A stretch of DNA of 64,000 nucleotides from Kineococcus aurantiacus (GTDB lineage: Bacteria; Actinomycetota; Actinomycetes; Actinomycetales; Kineococcaceae): NCBI RefSeq assembly GCF_013409345.1, contig NZ_JACCBB010000001.1, positions 1,674,001 through 1,738,000 of the forward strand, written 5' to 3'. The notes below the pieces were generated by a model. That model was not told the origin of the DNA. It did no database searches and worked only from the letters and a program-made list of their open reading frames with translations. The translations under genes and the position numbers were made by a program. Position 1 is the stretch's first letter, and the number at the start of each line of letters is the position of its first letter. Shown one piece after another: positions 25,512 through 33,831 of the stretch.

Positions 25512-26698
25512 CGGCCCAGGGCCCCGACCGCGTCGGCGATCGCCCCCGGGCCCCCCACGTTGCCCGGGACGACGACCTGCAGCAGGTCCCGGCCGTCCAC
25601 CTCCAGGCGCCACACCGACACCCCCGGCGCCACCTGCCCCTCCACGACCGCCGCCGTCGCCCCCAGACCGGTGCGGGCCACCTCGGCGGCCGTGATGCCG
25701 CCCTTGGTGACGACGGCGTCGAGGCCGGGGCGCAGGACGCGCACGGCCTCCACCAGGGCCCGCATGACCTTCTCGCCGTGCGCCAGCGTGCCGTGGTCGG
25801 CGGACCGGACCCGCTCGGTGGCCACGACCACCACCTCACCGCCGGCCAGGCCGGCCCCGGCCCGCGCGGCCAGCTCCCGGCCCGCCGCGACGGGGTCCGC
25901 CAGCGCCGCGGCCGTCGGCAGGACGTGCTGGGTGCCGCCCAGGGCGGCGAGCTGCTCGCGGGCACCGGCGGTGTGCGACCCGCACACCACGAGCACGCGC
26001 GGGTGGCCGGGCCGCAGCGGGCGCGGCAGGAGACCGGTGCTGGCCACCCCCGCCAGGGCCGCGGCCAGCGGGGCCGCGCACCGCACCACCACGCCCTCGC
26101 CCACCTGCGCGGCCAGCGCCGCCACGTCGGCGTCGTCGCGCACGTCCGGCACCACCACCGACCCCGGCGGCGCCTGGTCCAGCGGCCCCGTGAACGGCTC
26201 GCGCGCCGACTTCTCCCGCACGTAGTCGCTCAGCCGGGAACTGGTGAACCCGAACACCGGGTCGGCCGCGTACTCCGTCTCCCCCGCCGGGACGTCCCCC
26301 TCCGCGGTGCGGACCAGGTGGACGCCGTCGACCGTCGTGCGCCCGCCCGCGGGGAACGCCGGGACGAACAGGACGACGTCGTCGGGCCCGGCGAAGACCT
26401 CCGTCTCGGCGAACACGTGCCCGCGCGGGGTGGAGTCGCCGCGCAGGACGAACCGCACCCCGGCCCCCAGCCGCGCCGCGGCCGCCAGCGCGTCGTCGCG
26501 CACGGACGTCACGAGCGCGACGGCCGCGGCCTCGTCCAGGGCGCGGGAGTTCGTCTGGACGTAGACGCTGTCCACCTCCCGCAGCGTCCGCTCCAGGACG
26601 TCGCGGTCCCACGCCAGCAGGACCCGCACGCCCGTCGCGGACTGGGTCCCGGTCGGGTCGTCGTCGAGCACGACGGTCTTCAGCGGTCGGGTCGTCAC
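25508..26698 (-). CDS. Four-carbon acid sugar kinase family (DUF1537/OtnK)
   Basis: 396-residue protein with the N-terminal substrate domain mark VVLDDDPTGTQ, RGDSTPRGHVF and FVPAFPAGGRTT, and the C-terminal nucleotide-binding domain with VVTKGGITAAEVA and VVVPGNVGG. Family members phosphorylate tetronates or other four-carbon acid sugars in catabolic clusters with an aldolase and a dehydrogenase; none is adjacent. GTG 26698 is chosen because the conserved sequence begins there. The substrate is unknown. Confidence 0.75.
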   Translation of the reverse strand: MTTRPLKTVVLDDDPTGTQSATGVRVLLAWDRDVLERTLREVDSVYVQTNSRALDEAAAVALVTSVRDDALAAAARLGAGVRFVLRGDSTPRGHVFAETEVFAGPDDVVLFVPAFPAGGRTTVDGVHLVRTAEGDVPAGETEYAADPVFGFTSSRLSDYVREKSAREPFTGPLDQAPPGSVVVPDVRDDADVAALAAQVGEGVVVRCAAPLAAALAGVASTGLLPRPLRPGHPRVLVVCGSHTAGAREQLAALGGTQHVLPTAAALADPVAAGRELAARAGAGLAGGEVVVVATERVRSADHGTLAHGEKVMRALVEAVRVLRPGLDAVVTKGGITAAEVARTGLGATAAVVEGQVAPGVSVWRLEVDGRDLLQVVVPGNVGGPGAIADAVGALGR

Positions 26699-26755
26699 CC
26701 GCCGCAGTAGACCAGACCCTCGTGCGGCCCGCGCCGGTGCGGCAGAGTGACGAGC

Positions 26756-27796
26756 ATGGACCTGCCGGTGAACCCGCCCGTGGTGCCGATGCTGGCCCGG
26801 GCGGCCGGGGGCGTCCCGCCGCAACCCGACGGCGACCCGGCGTGGCTGTACGAACCGAAGTGGGACGGTTTCCGCTGCCTGGTGTTCCGCGACGGCGACG
26901 AGGTCGAGCTGGGCTCGCGCAACAACCGGCCGCTCACCCGGTACTTCCCCGAGGTCGTCGCGGCCGTGCGCGCCGAACTGCCCGCGCGCTGCGTCGTGGA
27001 CGGGGAGCTGTTCGTCCCGCGCCCCGGCGGCGGCCGGCTGGCGTGGGAACTGCTGTCCCAGCGCATCCACCCGGCCGCCAGCCGCGTGGAGAAGCTGTCC
27101 GTCGAGACGCCCGCGCAGTTCGTCGCGTTCGACCTGCTCGCCCTGGGCGACGAGGACCTCACCGGCCGCACCACCGCCGAGCGCCGCGACCGGCTCGTCG
27201 CGGCCCTCGCCGGCTGCGGCCCGGTCACCCACGTCACCACGGCGACGACCGACGCCGCCGTCGCCGGGGACTGGTTCACCCGCTTCGAGGGCGCCGGCCT
27301 GGACGGCGTCGTGGCCAAACCCCTCGACGCGCCGTACCGGCCCGGCGAGCGCGTCATGACGAAGGTCAAGCACCACCGCACCGCCGAGTGCTTCGTCGTG
27401 GGGTACCGGCTGCACAAGAGCCTGCCGGGGATCGGGTCGATGCTGCTGGGCCTGCGCACCGGCGACGGCGTCGTCCAGGTCGGCGGGGCGGCGGCGTTCA
27501 CCGCGGCCCGGCGCGTGGAGCTGCTGGAGCTGCTGCAGGGGCTGCGGACCGGTGAGGAGCCCGAGCAGGGCGAGAAGAACCGGTGGAACGCGCGCGCGGA
27601 CGACTCCTGGGTGCCCGTGCGGCACGAGCTGGTCTGCGAGGTCGAGTACGACCAGCTGGAGGGGCAGCGGTTCCGGCACAACCCGCGGTTCCTGCGCTGG
27701 CGCCCGGACCGCGACCCGGCCGAGTGCCGCCTGGACCAGCTGGACGCCCCCGCCGACCTCGACCTGGCCGAGGTCCTGTCGGGGGCGGCCCGGTGA
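26756..27796 (+). CDS. ligC: ATP-dependent DNA ligase LigC
   Basis: 346-residue ATP-dependent DNA ligase without extra domains. Motif I is EPKWDGFR with the adenylated Lys35, then [40 protein letters not shown] (motif IV region) and KVKHHRTAE (motif V). The start [14 protein letters not shown] matches LigC proteins; GTG 26747 is an in-frame alternative. CAGAGT (26743-26748) gives a leaderless -10 pattern. It is coupled by GTGA to a polymerase-domain gene, the arrangement known for mycobacterial LigC1 and Prim-PolC, which act in gap-filling excision repair. Confidence 0.9.
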   Translation: MDLPVNPPVVPMLARAAGGVPPQPDGDPAWLYEPKWDGFRCLVFRDGDEVELGSRNNRPLTRYFPEVVAAVRAELPARCVVDGELFVPRPGGGRLAWELLSQRIHPAASRVEKLSVETPAQFVAFDLLALGDEDLTGRTTAERRDRLVAALAGCGPVTHVTTATTDAAVAGDWFTRFEGAGLDGVVAKPLDAPYRPGERVMTKVKHHRTAECFVVGYRLHKSLPGIGSMLLGLRTGDGVVQVGGAAAFTAARRVELLELLQGLRTGEEPEQGEKNRWNARADDSWVPVRHELVCEVEYDQLEGQRFRHNPRFLRWRPDRDPAECRLDQLDAPADLDLAEVLSGAAR

Positions 27797-28842
27797 GCGC
27801 GCGACCGGCCGCCGAGGAGCTCGACGTCGACGGCGTCGCCGTCCGGCTCACCTCCCCCGACAAGCCGTACTACCCCGCGCTCGGCGAGGCCGGCCGCAAG
27901 CGCCGGGTCGTCGAGCACTACCTCCTCGTCGCCCCCGCGCTGCTGACCGCGGTGCGGGACCGCCCGACGTACCTGCAGCGCTTCCCCGACGGCATCGAGG
28001 GCGAGGAGGTCTACCAGAAGCGCACCGCGAAGTTCGCCCCCGAGTTCGTGGAGACCGTCCGCATCACCTTCCCCTCGGGCCGCTCGGCCGACGCGCTGCG
28101 CCCCACGAGCACGGCCGCCCTCGTCTGGGCCGCGCAGCAGGCCACGATCACGTTCCACCCCTGGCACTGCACGGCCCCCGACGTCGACCACCCCGACGAG
28201 CTGCGCATCGACCTCGACCCCCAGCCCGGCACGGGGTTCGCCCAGGCCCGCGCGGTCGCCCGCGACGTGCTGCGCCCCTTCCTCGACGAGCTGGGCTACG
28301 AGGGGTTCGTCAAGACCTCCGGCGGCCGCGGGCTGCACGTGTTCGTGACGATCGAGCCGCGGTGGACGTTCACCGAGGTGCGGCGCGCCGCGATCGCCCT
28401 GGCCCGGGAGGTCGAGCGCCGCGCCGACGGCCTGGTGACCTCGGCGTGGTGGAAGGAGGAGCGCGGGGAGACGGTGTTCGTCGACTACAACCAGAACGCC
28501 CGCGACCGCACCATCGCCAGCGCCTACTCGCTGCGCCGCACCCCGCGGGCGACGGTGTCGGCGCCGCTGCGCTGGGAGGAGCTGGACGCGGACCTGGAAC
28601 CGGACGACCTCACCCTGACGACCTTCCCGGCGCGGTTCGCCGAGGTGGGCGACCTGTGGGCCCGGCGCCGCGACCGCGCGGCGTCCCTGGAGCCGCTGCT
28701 GGCGCTGGCCGACCGCGACGCCGGCGAGGGCCTGGGCGACCTGCCCTACCCGCCGAGCTACCCGAAGGTGCCCGGCGAGCCCCCGCGCGTGCAGCCGTCG
28801 CGGGCGCGCCGCCCGCCGCAGGCACGACCGCCGGGGGCGTGA
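27793..28842 (+). CDS. LigD-like polymerase domain protein (Prim-PolC)
   Basis: Archaeo-eukaryotic primase-type polymerase of 349 residues, equal to the polymerase domain of LigD without ligase or nuclease parts. Catalytic marks are the metal-binding DLDP (in [10 protein letters not shown]), [10 protein letters not shown], and the third acidic residue in [19 protein letters not shown]. It probably adds ribo- or deoxynucleotides to short gaps that LigC seals. The start is in a GTGA overlap with ligC. No Ku gene is in the window. Confidence 0.9.
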   Translation: MSARPAAEELDVDGVAVRLTSPDKPYYPALGEAGRKRRVVEHYLLVAPALLTAVRDRPTYLQRFPDGIEGEEVYQKRTAKFAPEFVETVRITFPSGRSADALRPTSTAALVWAAQQATITFHPWHCTAPDVDHPDELRIDLDPQPGTGFAQARAVARDVLRPFLDELGYEGFVKTSGGRGLHVFVTIEPRWTFTEVRRAAIALAREVERRADGLVTSAWWKEERGETVFVDYNQNARDRTIASAYSLRRTPRATVSAPLRWEELDADLEPDDLTLTTFPARFAEVGDLWARRRDRAASLEPLLALADRDAGEGLGDLPYPPSYPKVPGEPPRVQPSRARRPPQARPPGA

Positions 28843-28916
28843 GCCTCAAGGGCGGGCCCGCCGCGGCCGATGGGGTGGGAGCCGGCGGGTGCCGGCCCGC
28901 CCTCCGGAGGACCAGC

Positions 28917-30512
28917 ATGCCGAGCACCGCCCGTCTCCTCGCCGACCGCAGCGTCCGCACCAAGGTGCTCAGCGCGCTCGCCGCCCTCGGGCTGGTCACG
29001 GTCGGGGTGAGCACCGCGTCCCTGGTGACCCTGAGCACCAACGCCGAGCGCGCCGACGGGATGTACCGGGACGGCGTCATCGGGGCGACGGCGCTGGGCC
29101 GGGTCCACCAGGAGGAGCTCAAGACGCGGATGCTCGTCGCGCAGCACGCCGCGACGCCGGACGCCGAGGGCAAGGCCGAGGTCGCGCAGAAGATCGTGGA
29201 CAGCGACGCCGAGCTCGACGACTGGGCCGCGAAGTACACCGCCGGGTCGCCGGCCGACACCGCCGGCTGGGAGGACTTCACCGACGCGTGGGCGCAGTGG
29301 CGCCAGGCGCGCGACAGCCGGCTGCTGCCGCTGTCGGAGGCCGGGGACCAGGCCGGGTGGGCCGCCGCCAACGCCGAGGTCGCCCAGCCCCTGGTCAGCG
29401 CCGCCGCCGACGCCCTCGACGTCGTGGAGGCCGCGGAGAACGCCCGCGCCAAGGCCGCCGCCGACGCCTCCGCCGACGACTCCACCCGCTCCCGCGAGCT
29501 GATCGTCGCCGCCCTCGTGCTGGGTCTGGGCCTGTCCACCACCCTGGGCCTGCTCGTCGTGCGCTCCATCGTCGGCCCGCTGCGGGCCGTGTCCGCCTCG
29601 CTGGAGGCCGTGGCGAACGGGGACCTCACGGTCGGGGCGACCGTCACCTCCCGCGACGAGCTCGGCCAGATGGCCGACGCCCTCGAACGGGCCCGCGACA
29701 GCGTCCGCAGCACCATCTCGGCCATCTCGGCCTCCTCGGAGTCGCTGCTGCTGGCCTCCGACCAGCTGACCGCCGACAGCGAGCGCATCGGCGGCACCGC
29801 CGGGGAGACGGCCTCCGCCGCCGCGTCCGCGGCCGACACCGCCGCCACCGTGTCCGCCAGCGTCTCCACGGTCGCCATGGGCGCCGACGAGATGCAGGCC
29901 GCGATCCGCGACATCGCCAACGGGGCCTCCGAGGCCACCGCCGTCGCCGCCCGCGCCGACGAGCTGGCCGGGCGCGCCGGGGAGACCGTCGCGCGCCTGG
30001 GCGTCAGCTCCGCGCAGATCGGCGACGTCGTCAAGGCCATCACCGCCATCGCCGAGCAGACGAACCTGCTGGCCCTGAACGCCACCATCGAGGCCGCGCG
30101 CGCCGGGGAGGCCGGCAAGGGCTTCGCCGTCGTCGCCGGGGAGGTCAAGGAGCTGTCCGCGCAGACCGCGCGCGCCACCGAGGACATCGCCGCCCGGGTC
30201 GGCTCCATCCAGACCGACACCGCCGAGGCGGTGCGCGCCATCGAGAGCATCGCCGAGGTCATCGCCGAGATCGGCAACCACCAGACGACGATCGCCTCCG
30301 CGGTCGAGGAGCAGTCCGCGACGACGGCGGAGATGAGCCGCAGCGTCGGCGAGGCCGCCGCGGGCTCGGAGCGCATCGCCGACAGCATCCGCGGGATCAC
30401 CGGGTCCGCGGCCACGACCGCCGAGGTCGTCGCCGGGTCCCGCACCGCGACCGACGACCTGGTGCGGCTGTCCGGTGAGCTCAGCTTCCTGGTGACCCGC
30501 TTCAAGGTCTGA
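28917..30512 (+). CDS. Methyl-accepting chemotaxis protein
   Basis: 531-residue chemoreceptor: N-terminal membrane helix, four-helix periplasmic sensor (about residues 40-190, rich in acidic residues, no clear pocket), second membrane helix ([19 protein letters not shown]), HAMP domain, and a long cytoplasmic coiled coil with the signalling hairpin [22 protein letters not shown] 28917 has a CCGGAGG site (28904-28910) that lies in a CCTCCGGAGG palindrome. It indicates a chemotactic, probably flagellated host; no che genes are nearby. Confidence 0.93.
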   Translation: MPSTARLLADRSVRTKVLSALAALGLVTVGVSTASLVTLSTNAERADGMYRDGVIGATALGRVHQEELKTRMLVAQHAATPDAEGKAEVAQKIVDSDAELDDWAAKYTAGSPADTAGWEDFTDAWAQWRQARDSRLLPLSEAGDQAGWAAANAEVAQPLVSAAADALDVVEAAENARAKAAADASADDSTRSRELIVAALVLGLGLSTTLGLLVVRSIVGPLRAVSASLEAVANGDLTVGATVTSRDELGQMADALERARDSVRSTISAISASSESLLLASDQLTADSERIGGTAGETASAAASAADTAATVSASVSTVAMGADEMQAAIRDIANGASEATAVAARADELAGRAGETVARLGVSSAQIGDVVKAITAIAEQTNLLALNATIEAARAGEAGKGFAVVAGEVKELSAQTARATEDIAARVGSIQTDTAEAVRAIESIAEVIAEIGNHQTTIASAVEEQSATTAEMSRSVGEAAAGSERIADSIRGITGSAATTAEVVAGSRTATDDLVRLSGELSFLVTRFKV

Positions 30513-30513
30513 G

Positions 30514-30535
30514 GTCCCGGCCCCCGGCGGGGCCG
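30514..30535. terminator. GC-rich hairpin terminator
   Basis: Perfect 9-bp stem CCCGGCCCC/GGGGCCGGG with a CGGC loop, placed 2 nt after the stop of the chemoreceptor gene and 19 nt before the end of the convergent hepT gene. There is no T-run. Position favours a bidirectional terminator. Confidence 0.65.
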
Positions 30536-30553
30536 GGCGGGTCGGACGACCGC

Positions 30554-31579
30554 TCAGACGACCCGGTCGGCGATGGTCCCCGCGTACGCCTCGAGGGCCT
30601 CGCGGGCCGGGGAGGCGGGCAGGCCCGCCAGGTGCGTGGAGGCGCGCCGGGCCCACTCGCGGGCCGTGCACCGGGCCTGGTCGGTGACGGGGTGGCGGCG
30701 CAGCGCGTCGACCGCCTCGGCCAGCACCGCGTCGTCGTCGAGGCGGCCGGAGTCCAGCAGGGCCACGACGGCCCGCGCGGCGGGGTCGCCCTCGGCGGCC
30801 GCGCGGCGGGCCAGCAGGACCGGCAGCGTGGGGACGCCCTCGCGCAGGTCGGTGCCGGGGCGCTTGCCGGACTCGCCGACGTCGCTCGTGAGGTCCAGGA
30901 CGTCGTCGGCGAGCTGGAAGGCGACGCCGACGTCCTCGCCGTAGCGGACCATGGCCCGCACGACGTCCTCCGAACCGCCGCCGAACACCGCCCCGAAGCG
31001 CCCGGCCGTCGCGATGAGCGAGGCCGTCTTGTCGGCCAGGACGTCGAGGTAGTGGCGCACGGGGTCCTCGTCGGGGCGGGGACCGACCGTCTCGTGCAAC
31101 TGCCCCAGGCACAGCCGCTCGAACGTCTCGGCCTGCACCCGCACCGCCTCCGGGCCCAGGCCCGCGACGACGTTGGAGGCCCGGGCGAACAGCAGGTCCC
31201 CGGTGAGGATCGCGACGTTGTTGCCGTAGAGGTGCTGCGCCGCAGGCGCTCCGCGCCGGGTGGGGGCCGAGTCCATGACGTCGTCGTGGTACAGCGAGGC
31301 CAGGTGCGTCAGCTCGCAGACGACGGCCGCGGCGAGGACCTCCTCGGGCACGGGCGCGCCCGGGGCCGCCAGGTGGGCGCCGAGCAGGGTCAGCATGGGG
31401 CGCACCCGCTTGCCGCCGGCCTCGACGAGGTGGCGCGAGGGCGCGTCGGCGATCGGGTCGGCGTTGGCCACCGCGGCGCGCAGCCGCGCCTCGACGACGT
31501 CGAGCCCCTCGCGCAGCGCGTCCTCGAGGGCCGGGTCGGTGGTCGGCAGCGAGCCGGTGGTGTGCACGGACGTGTTCAC
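30554..31579 (-). CDS. hepT: Polyprenyl diphosphate synthase (menaquinone tail)
   Basis: Trans-prenyl chain-elongating synthase of 341 residues. The first aspartate-rich motif is LYHDDVMD and the second QLADDVLD; GGKRVRPML and GNNVAILTGDLLFARAS are also typical. The residues before the first motif (HLASL) are small, consistent with a long product (C35-C50). It is coupled to menJ by a GTGA overlap and lies beside menG and menD, so it most likely makes the menaquinone side chain, like grcC1 next to menJ in mycobacteria. Confidence 0.9.
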   Translation of the reverse strand: MNTSVHTTGSLPTTDPALEDALREGLDVVEARLRAAVANADPIADAPSRHLVEAGGKRVRPMLTLLGAHLAAPGAPVPEEVLAAAVVCELTHLASLYHDDVMDSAPTRRGAPAAQHLYGNNVAILTGDLLFARASNVVAGLGPEAVRVQAETFERLCLGQLHETVGPRPDEDPVRHYLDVLADKTASLIATAGRFGAVFGGGSEDVVRAMVRYGEDVGVAFQLADDVLDLTSDVGESGKRPGTDLREGVPTLPVLLARRAAAEGDPAARAVVALLDSGRLDDDAVLAEAVDALRRHPVTDQARCTAREWARRASTHLAGLPASPAREALEAYAGTIADRVV

Positions 31580-32862
31580 GAGGCAGGGGCCAATCGCTTC
31601 AGCGCCACGACCACGCGGTCGGTGGCGTCCTTCGACGTCGGGTCGGCCAGGTTGGCCAGGAGCTTCACGACGAGCTTCATCAGGCCCGGCCGGGGCAGCC
31701 CGAAGCGCGTGGCGACGCGCATGACCTCGGGGTGGCCGATCAGGGAGACGAACACCCGCCCCAGCGTGTAGTACCCGCCCAGGTCGGCGCGGACGGCGGC
31801 CGGGTAGGACTGCAGCGCGCGCTCGCGGGCGCGCTCGTCGGGGGCGGCCAGGGCGTCGTCGACGGCCCGGGCGGCCAGCCGCGCCGACTGCATGGCGTAG
31901 GCGATGCCCTCGCCGTTGAAGGGGTTGACCATGCCGCCGGAGTCGCCGACCAGCAGCAGCCCGCGCGTGTAGTGCGGTGTGCGGTTGAACGCCATCGGCA
32001 GGGCCGCCCCGCGGATCGGGCCGACCTGGTCCTCCTCGCGGAAGCGCCACTCCGGCGGCATCCCGGACAGCCAGCGGCGCAGCAGCTGCCGGTAGTCGAT
32101 GTCCCCGGACCCGGCGTCGGAGTCCAGGATCCCCAGGCCCACGTTGGAGGTGCCGTCGCCGACGCCGAAGACCCAGCCGTAGCCGGGCAGCAGCGGGCCG
32201 GTCGAGGAGTCGCCCTCGCGCAGCTCCAGCCAGCTCTCCAGCCAGTCGTCGTCGTGCCGGGGGCTGGTGAAGTAGGTGCGCACGGCGATGCCCAGGGGGC
32301 GGTCGTCGCGCTTGGCCAGGCCCATCGACAGGGCCAGCCGGCTGCCGACGCCGTCGGCCGCGACGACGACGGGGGCGCGGTAGGTGCGCTCCTGCCCGCT
32401 CTTGCGGCCGGACTCGTCCACGGGGCGGGCGGTGACGCCGACGACGTGGCCGGTGCGCTCGTCGAGGACGGGGCCGGTGACGCTGGTGCGCTCCAGGACG
32501 GTCGCGCCGCCGTCGCGGGCGTGCTCGGCCAGCGCCTGGTCGAAGCGGGAGCGGGTCTGGACCAGGCCGTGGCCGGGGAAGTCGGAGATCTCGGGCCAGG
32601 GCACCTGCAGGCGCACGCCGCCGCCGAGCAGCCGCAGGCCCTTGTTGCGCAGCCAGCCGTCCTGCTCGGGGGTCTTGAGCCCGAGCAGGTCCAGCTCGTG
32701 CACGGCGCGCGGGGTCAGGCCGTCGCCGCAGACCTTCTCGCGCGGGAAGGAGGACTTCTCCAGGACCAGGACGCGACGGCCGGCGTCGGCGAGGTGGCGC
32801 GCCAGCGTCGACCCCGCCGGCCCGGCCCCGACGACGAGCACGTCGGCGTCGTGCGTGTCCAT
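31576..32862 (-). CDS. menJ: Geranylgeranyl reductase family oxidoreductase, MenJ-like
   Basis: FAD-dependent reductase of 428 residues. It has the dinucleotide motif VLVVGAGPAGSTLARHL, the KVCGDGLTPRAV segment typical of geranylgeranyl reductases, and GLLLVGDSGGMVNPFNGEGI. In mycobacteria MenJ saturates one double bond of the menaquinone tail after synthesis. Its place between menG and hepT supports the same role. ATG 32862 has the strong site GGAGGG (32866-32871). A palindrome and -10 box just upstream (32874-32897) suggest its own repressed promoter. Confidence 0.88.
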   Translation of the reverse strand: MDTHDADVLVVGAGPAGSTLARHLADAGRRVLVLEKSSFPREKVCGDGLTPRAVHELDLLGLKTPEQDGWLRNKGLRLLGGGVRLQVPWPEISDFPGHGLVQTRSRFDQALAEHARDGGATVLERTSVTGPVLDERTGHVVGVTARPVDESGRKSGQERTYRAPVVVAADGVGSRLALSMGLAKRDDRPLGIAVRTYFTSPRHDDDWLESWLELREGDSSTGPLLPGYGWVFGVGDGTSNVGLGILDSDAGSGDIDYRQLLRRWLSGMPPEWRFREEDQVGPIRGAALPMAFNRTPHYTRGLLLVGDSGGMVNPFNGEGIAYAMQSARLAARAVDDALAAPDERARERALQSYPAAVRADLGGYYTLGRVFVSLIGHPEVMRVATRFGLPRPGLMKLVVKLLANLADPTSKDATDRVVVALKRLAPAS

Positions 32863-32873
32863 CAACCCTCCAC

Positions 32874-32897
32874 TCGTGAAAACTTTCACGAAGTCTA
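32874..32897 (-). promoter_or_regulatory. Promoter and palindromic operator of menJ-hepT
   Basis: Inverted repeat TCGTGAAA-AC-TTTCACGA (32874-32891) directly follows a minus-strand -10 box TAGACT (32892-32897), so the start of transcription would fall inside the repeat. It lies in the 46-bp gap between menG and menJ. The layout suggests repression of menJ-hepT independent of menG. The regulator is not identified. Confidence 0.6.
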
Positions 32898-32908
32898 GTT
32901 CCCTGCGC

Positions 32909-33634
32909 TCAGTCGTGCGTGCGCACGGCGCGGTGCATCGCCACGACCCCGAAGGACAGGTTGCGCCAGGCGACCTGCTCCCACCCGGCGGCCGCGATCC
33001 GGGCCGCCAGCGCCGGCTGGTCCGGCCACGCGTCGATCGAGTCGACGAGGTAGCTGTAGGCGTCCGCGTGCGAGCTCACGAGCCTGGCCACGCGCGGCAG
33101 CCCGTGGTGCAGGTACGTCGCGTACGCCTTGCGCAGCAACGGGTTGGGGATGGTCGAGAACTCGCACACGACGAGCCGCCCGCCCGGGCGGACCACCCGG
33201 GCCATCTCCCGCAGCCCCGCGTCGGGGTCGACGACGTTGCGCAGCCCGAACGAGATCGTCGCCGCGTCGAAGGCCCCGTCGGCGAACGGCAGCCGCGTCG
33301 CGTCCCCCACGACGAACCCCAGGTCCGGGCGGCGGCGCTTGCCGGCCCGCACCATGCCCGCCGAGAAGTCGCACGGGACCGTCAGGACGCCCCGGTCGGC
33401 GAACGGCTCGCTGGAGCGGCCCGTCCCGGCGGCCAGGTCGAGCACCTTCTCCCCCGGCCTGGCGTCCACGGCGCGCAGCACCGCGCGCCGCCACAGCCGG
33501 TCCTGGCCCGCCGACAGGACGTCGTTGGTGCGGTCGTACCGCTCGGCGACGTCGTCGAACATGCCCGCGACCTGGGACGGTCGCTTGGCGAGGTCGGCCA
33601 GTTCGCGCTGGGTCTGCACGTCGGAGGTACCCAC
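32909..33634 (-). CDS. menG: Demethylmenaquinone methyltransferase
   Basis: UbiE/MenG methyltransferase of 241 residues performing the last ring methylation of menaquinone. It shows [20 protein letters not shown], the SAM motif [46 protein letters not shown] and [15 protein letters not shown] 33634 has GAGACT (33641-33646) 6 nt upstream, a leaderless pattern with its own promoter, so menG need not be read through from menD across the repeat array at 33710-33831. Confidence 0.95.
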   Translation of the reverse strand: MGTSDVQTQRELADLAKRPSQVAGMFDDVAERYDRTNDVLSAGQDRLWRRAVLRAVDARPGEKVLDLAAGTGRSSEPFADRGVLTVPCDFSAGMVRAGKRRRPDLGFVVGDATRLPFADGAFDAATISFGLRNVVDPDAGLREMARVVRPGGRLVVCEFSTIPNPLLRKAYATYLHHGLPRVARLVSSHADAYSYLVDSIDAWPDQPALAARIAAAGWEQVAWRNLSFGVVAMHRAVRTHD

Positions 33635-33709
33635 GTCACCAGTCTCGCAGCCGTGCGCGACCGCGCCGTCCAGACGACGGCCTCCCGACGGTGATCCCGG
33701 CCACCCCCA

Positions 33710-33831
33710 CCCCCGTGGTCGATCACGGAAGTGCTTGATCACGGAAGTGCTTGATCACCGGAGAGCGTCCCCCCTCGCGGTGATCAAGCACAACGGTGAT
33801 CAAGCACAACGGTGATCAAGCGCAGCGGGGG
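33710..33831. repeat. Six-unit inverted repeat array between menD and menG
   Basis: Three 12-mers GTGCTTGATCAC or near copies start at 33715, 33731 and 33747; three inverted copies GTGATCAAGCAC start at 33780, 33796 and 33812. Both sets have an exact 16-bp pitch and they are separated by a 21-bp centre. Outer CCCCCG (33710-33715) and CGGGGG (33826-33831) extend the symmetry. Linkers differ between arms (GGAA against CAAC), so the folded hairpin would have regular internal loops. It could be a terminator, a protein-binding array or a dispersed repeat. Confidence 0.85.

Noticed and set aside
32874-32891. Rex (redox) operator at menJ
   Set aside because: GTGAA and TTCAC are 4 bp apart, while Rex sites have 6 bp between these half-sites, and no rex gene is near.
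33721-33823. CRISPR array
   Set aside because: Units are only 12 bp at 16-bp pitch, half are inverted, there are no 30-40 bp unique spacers and no cas genes.
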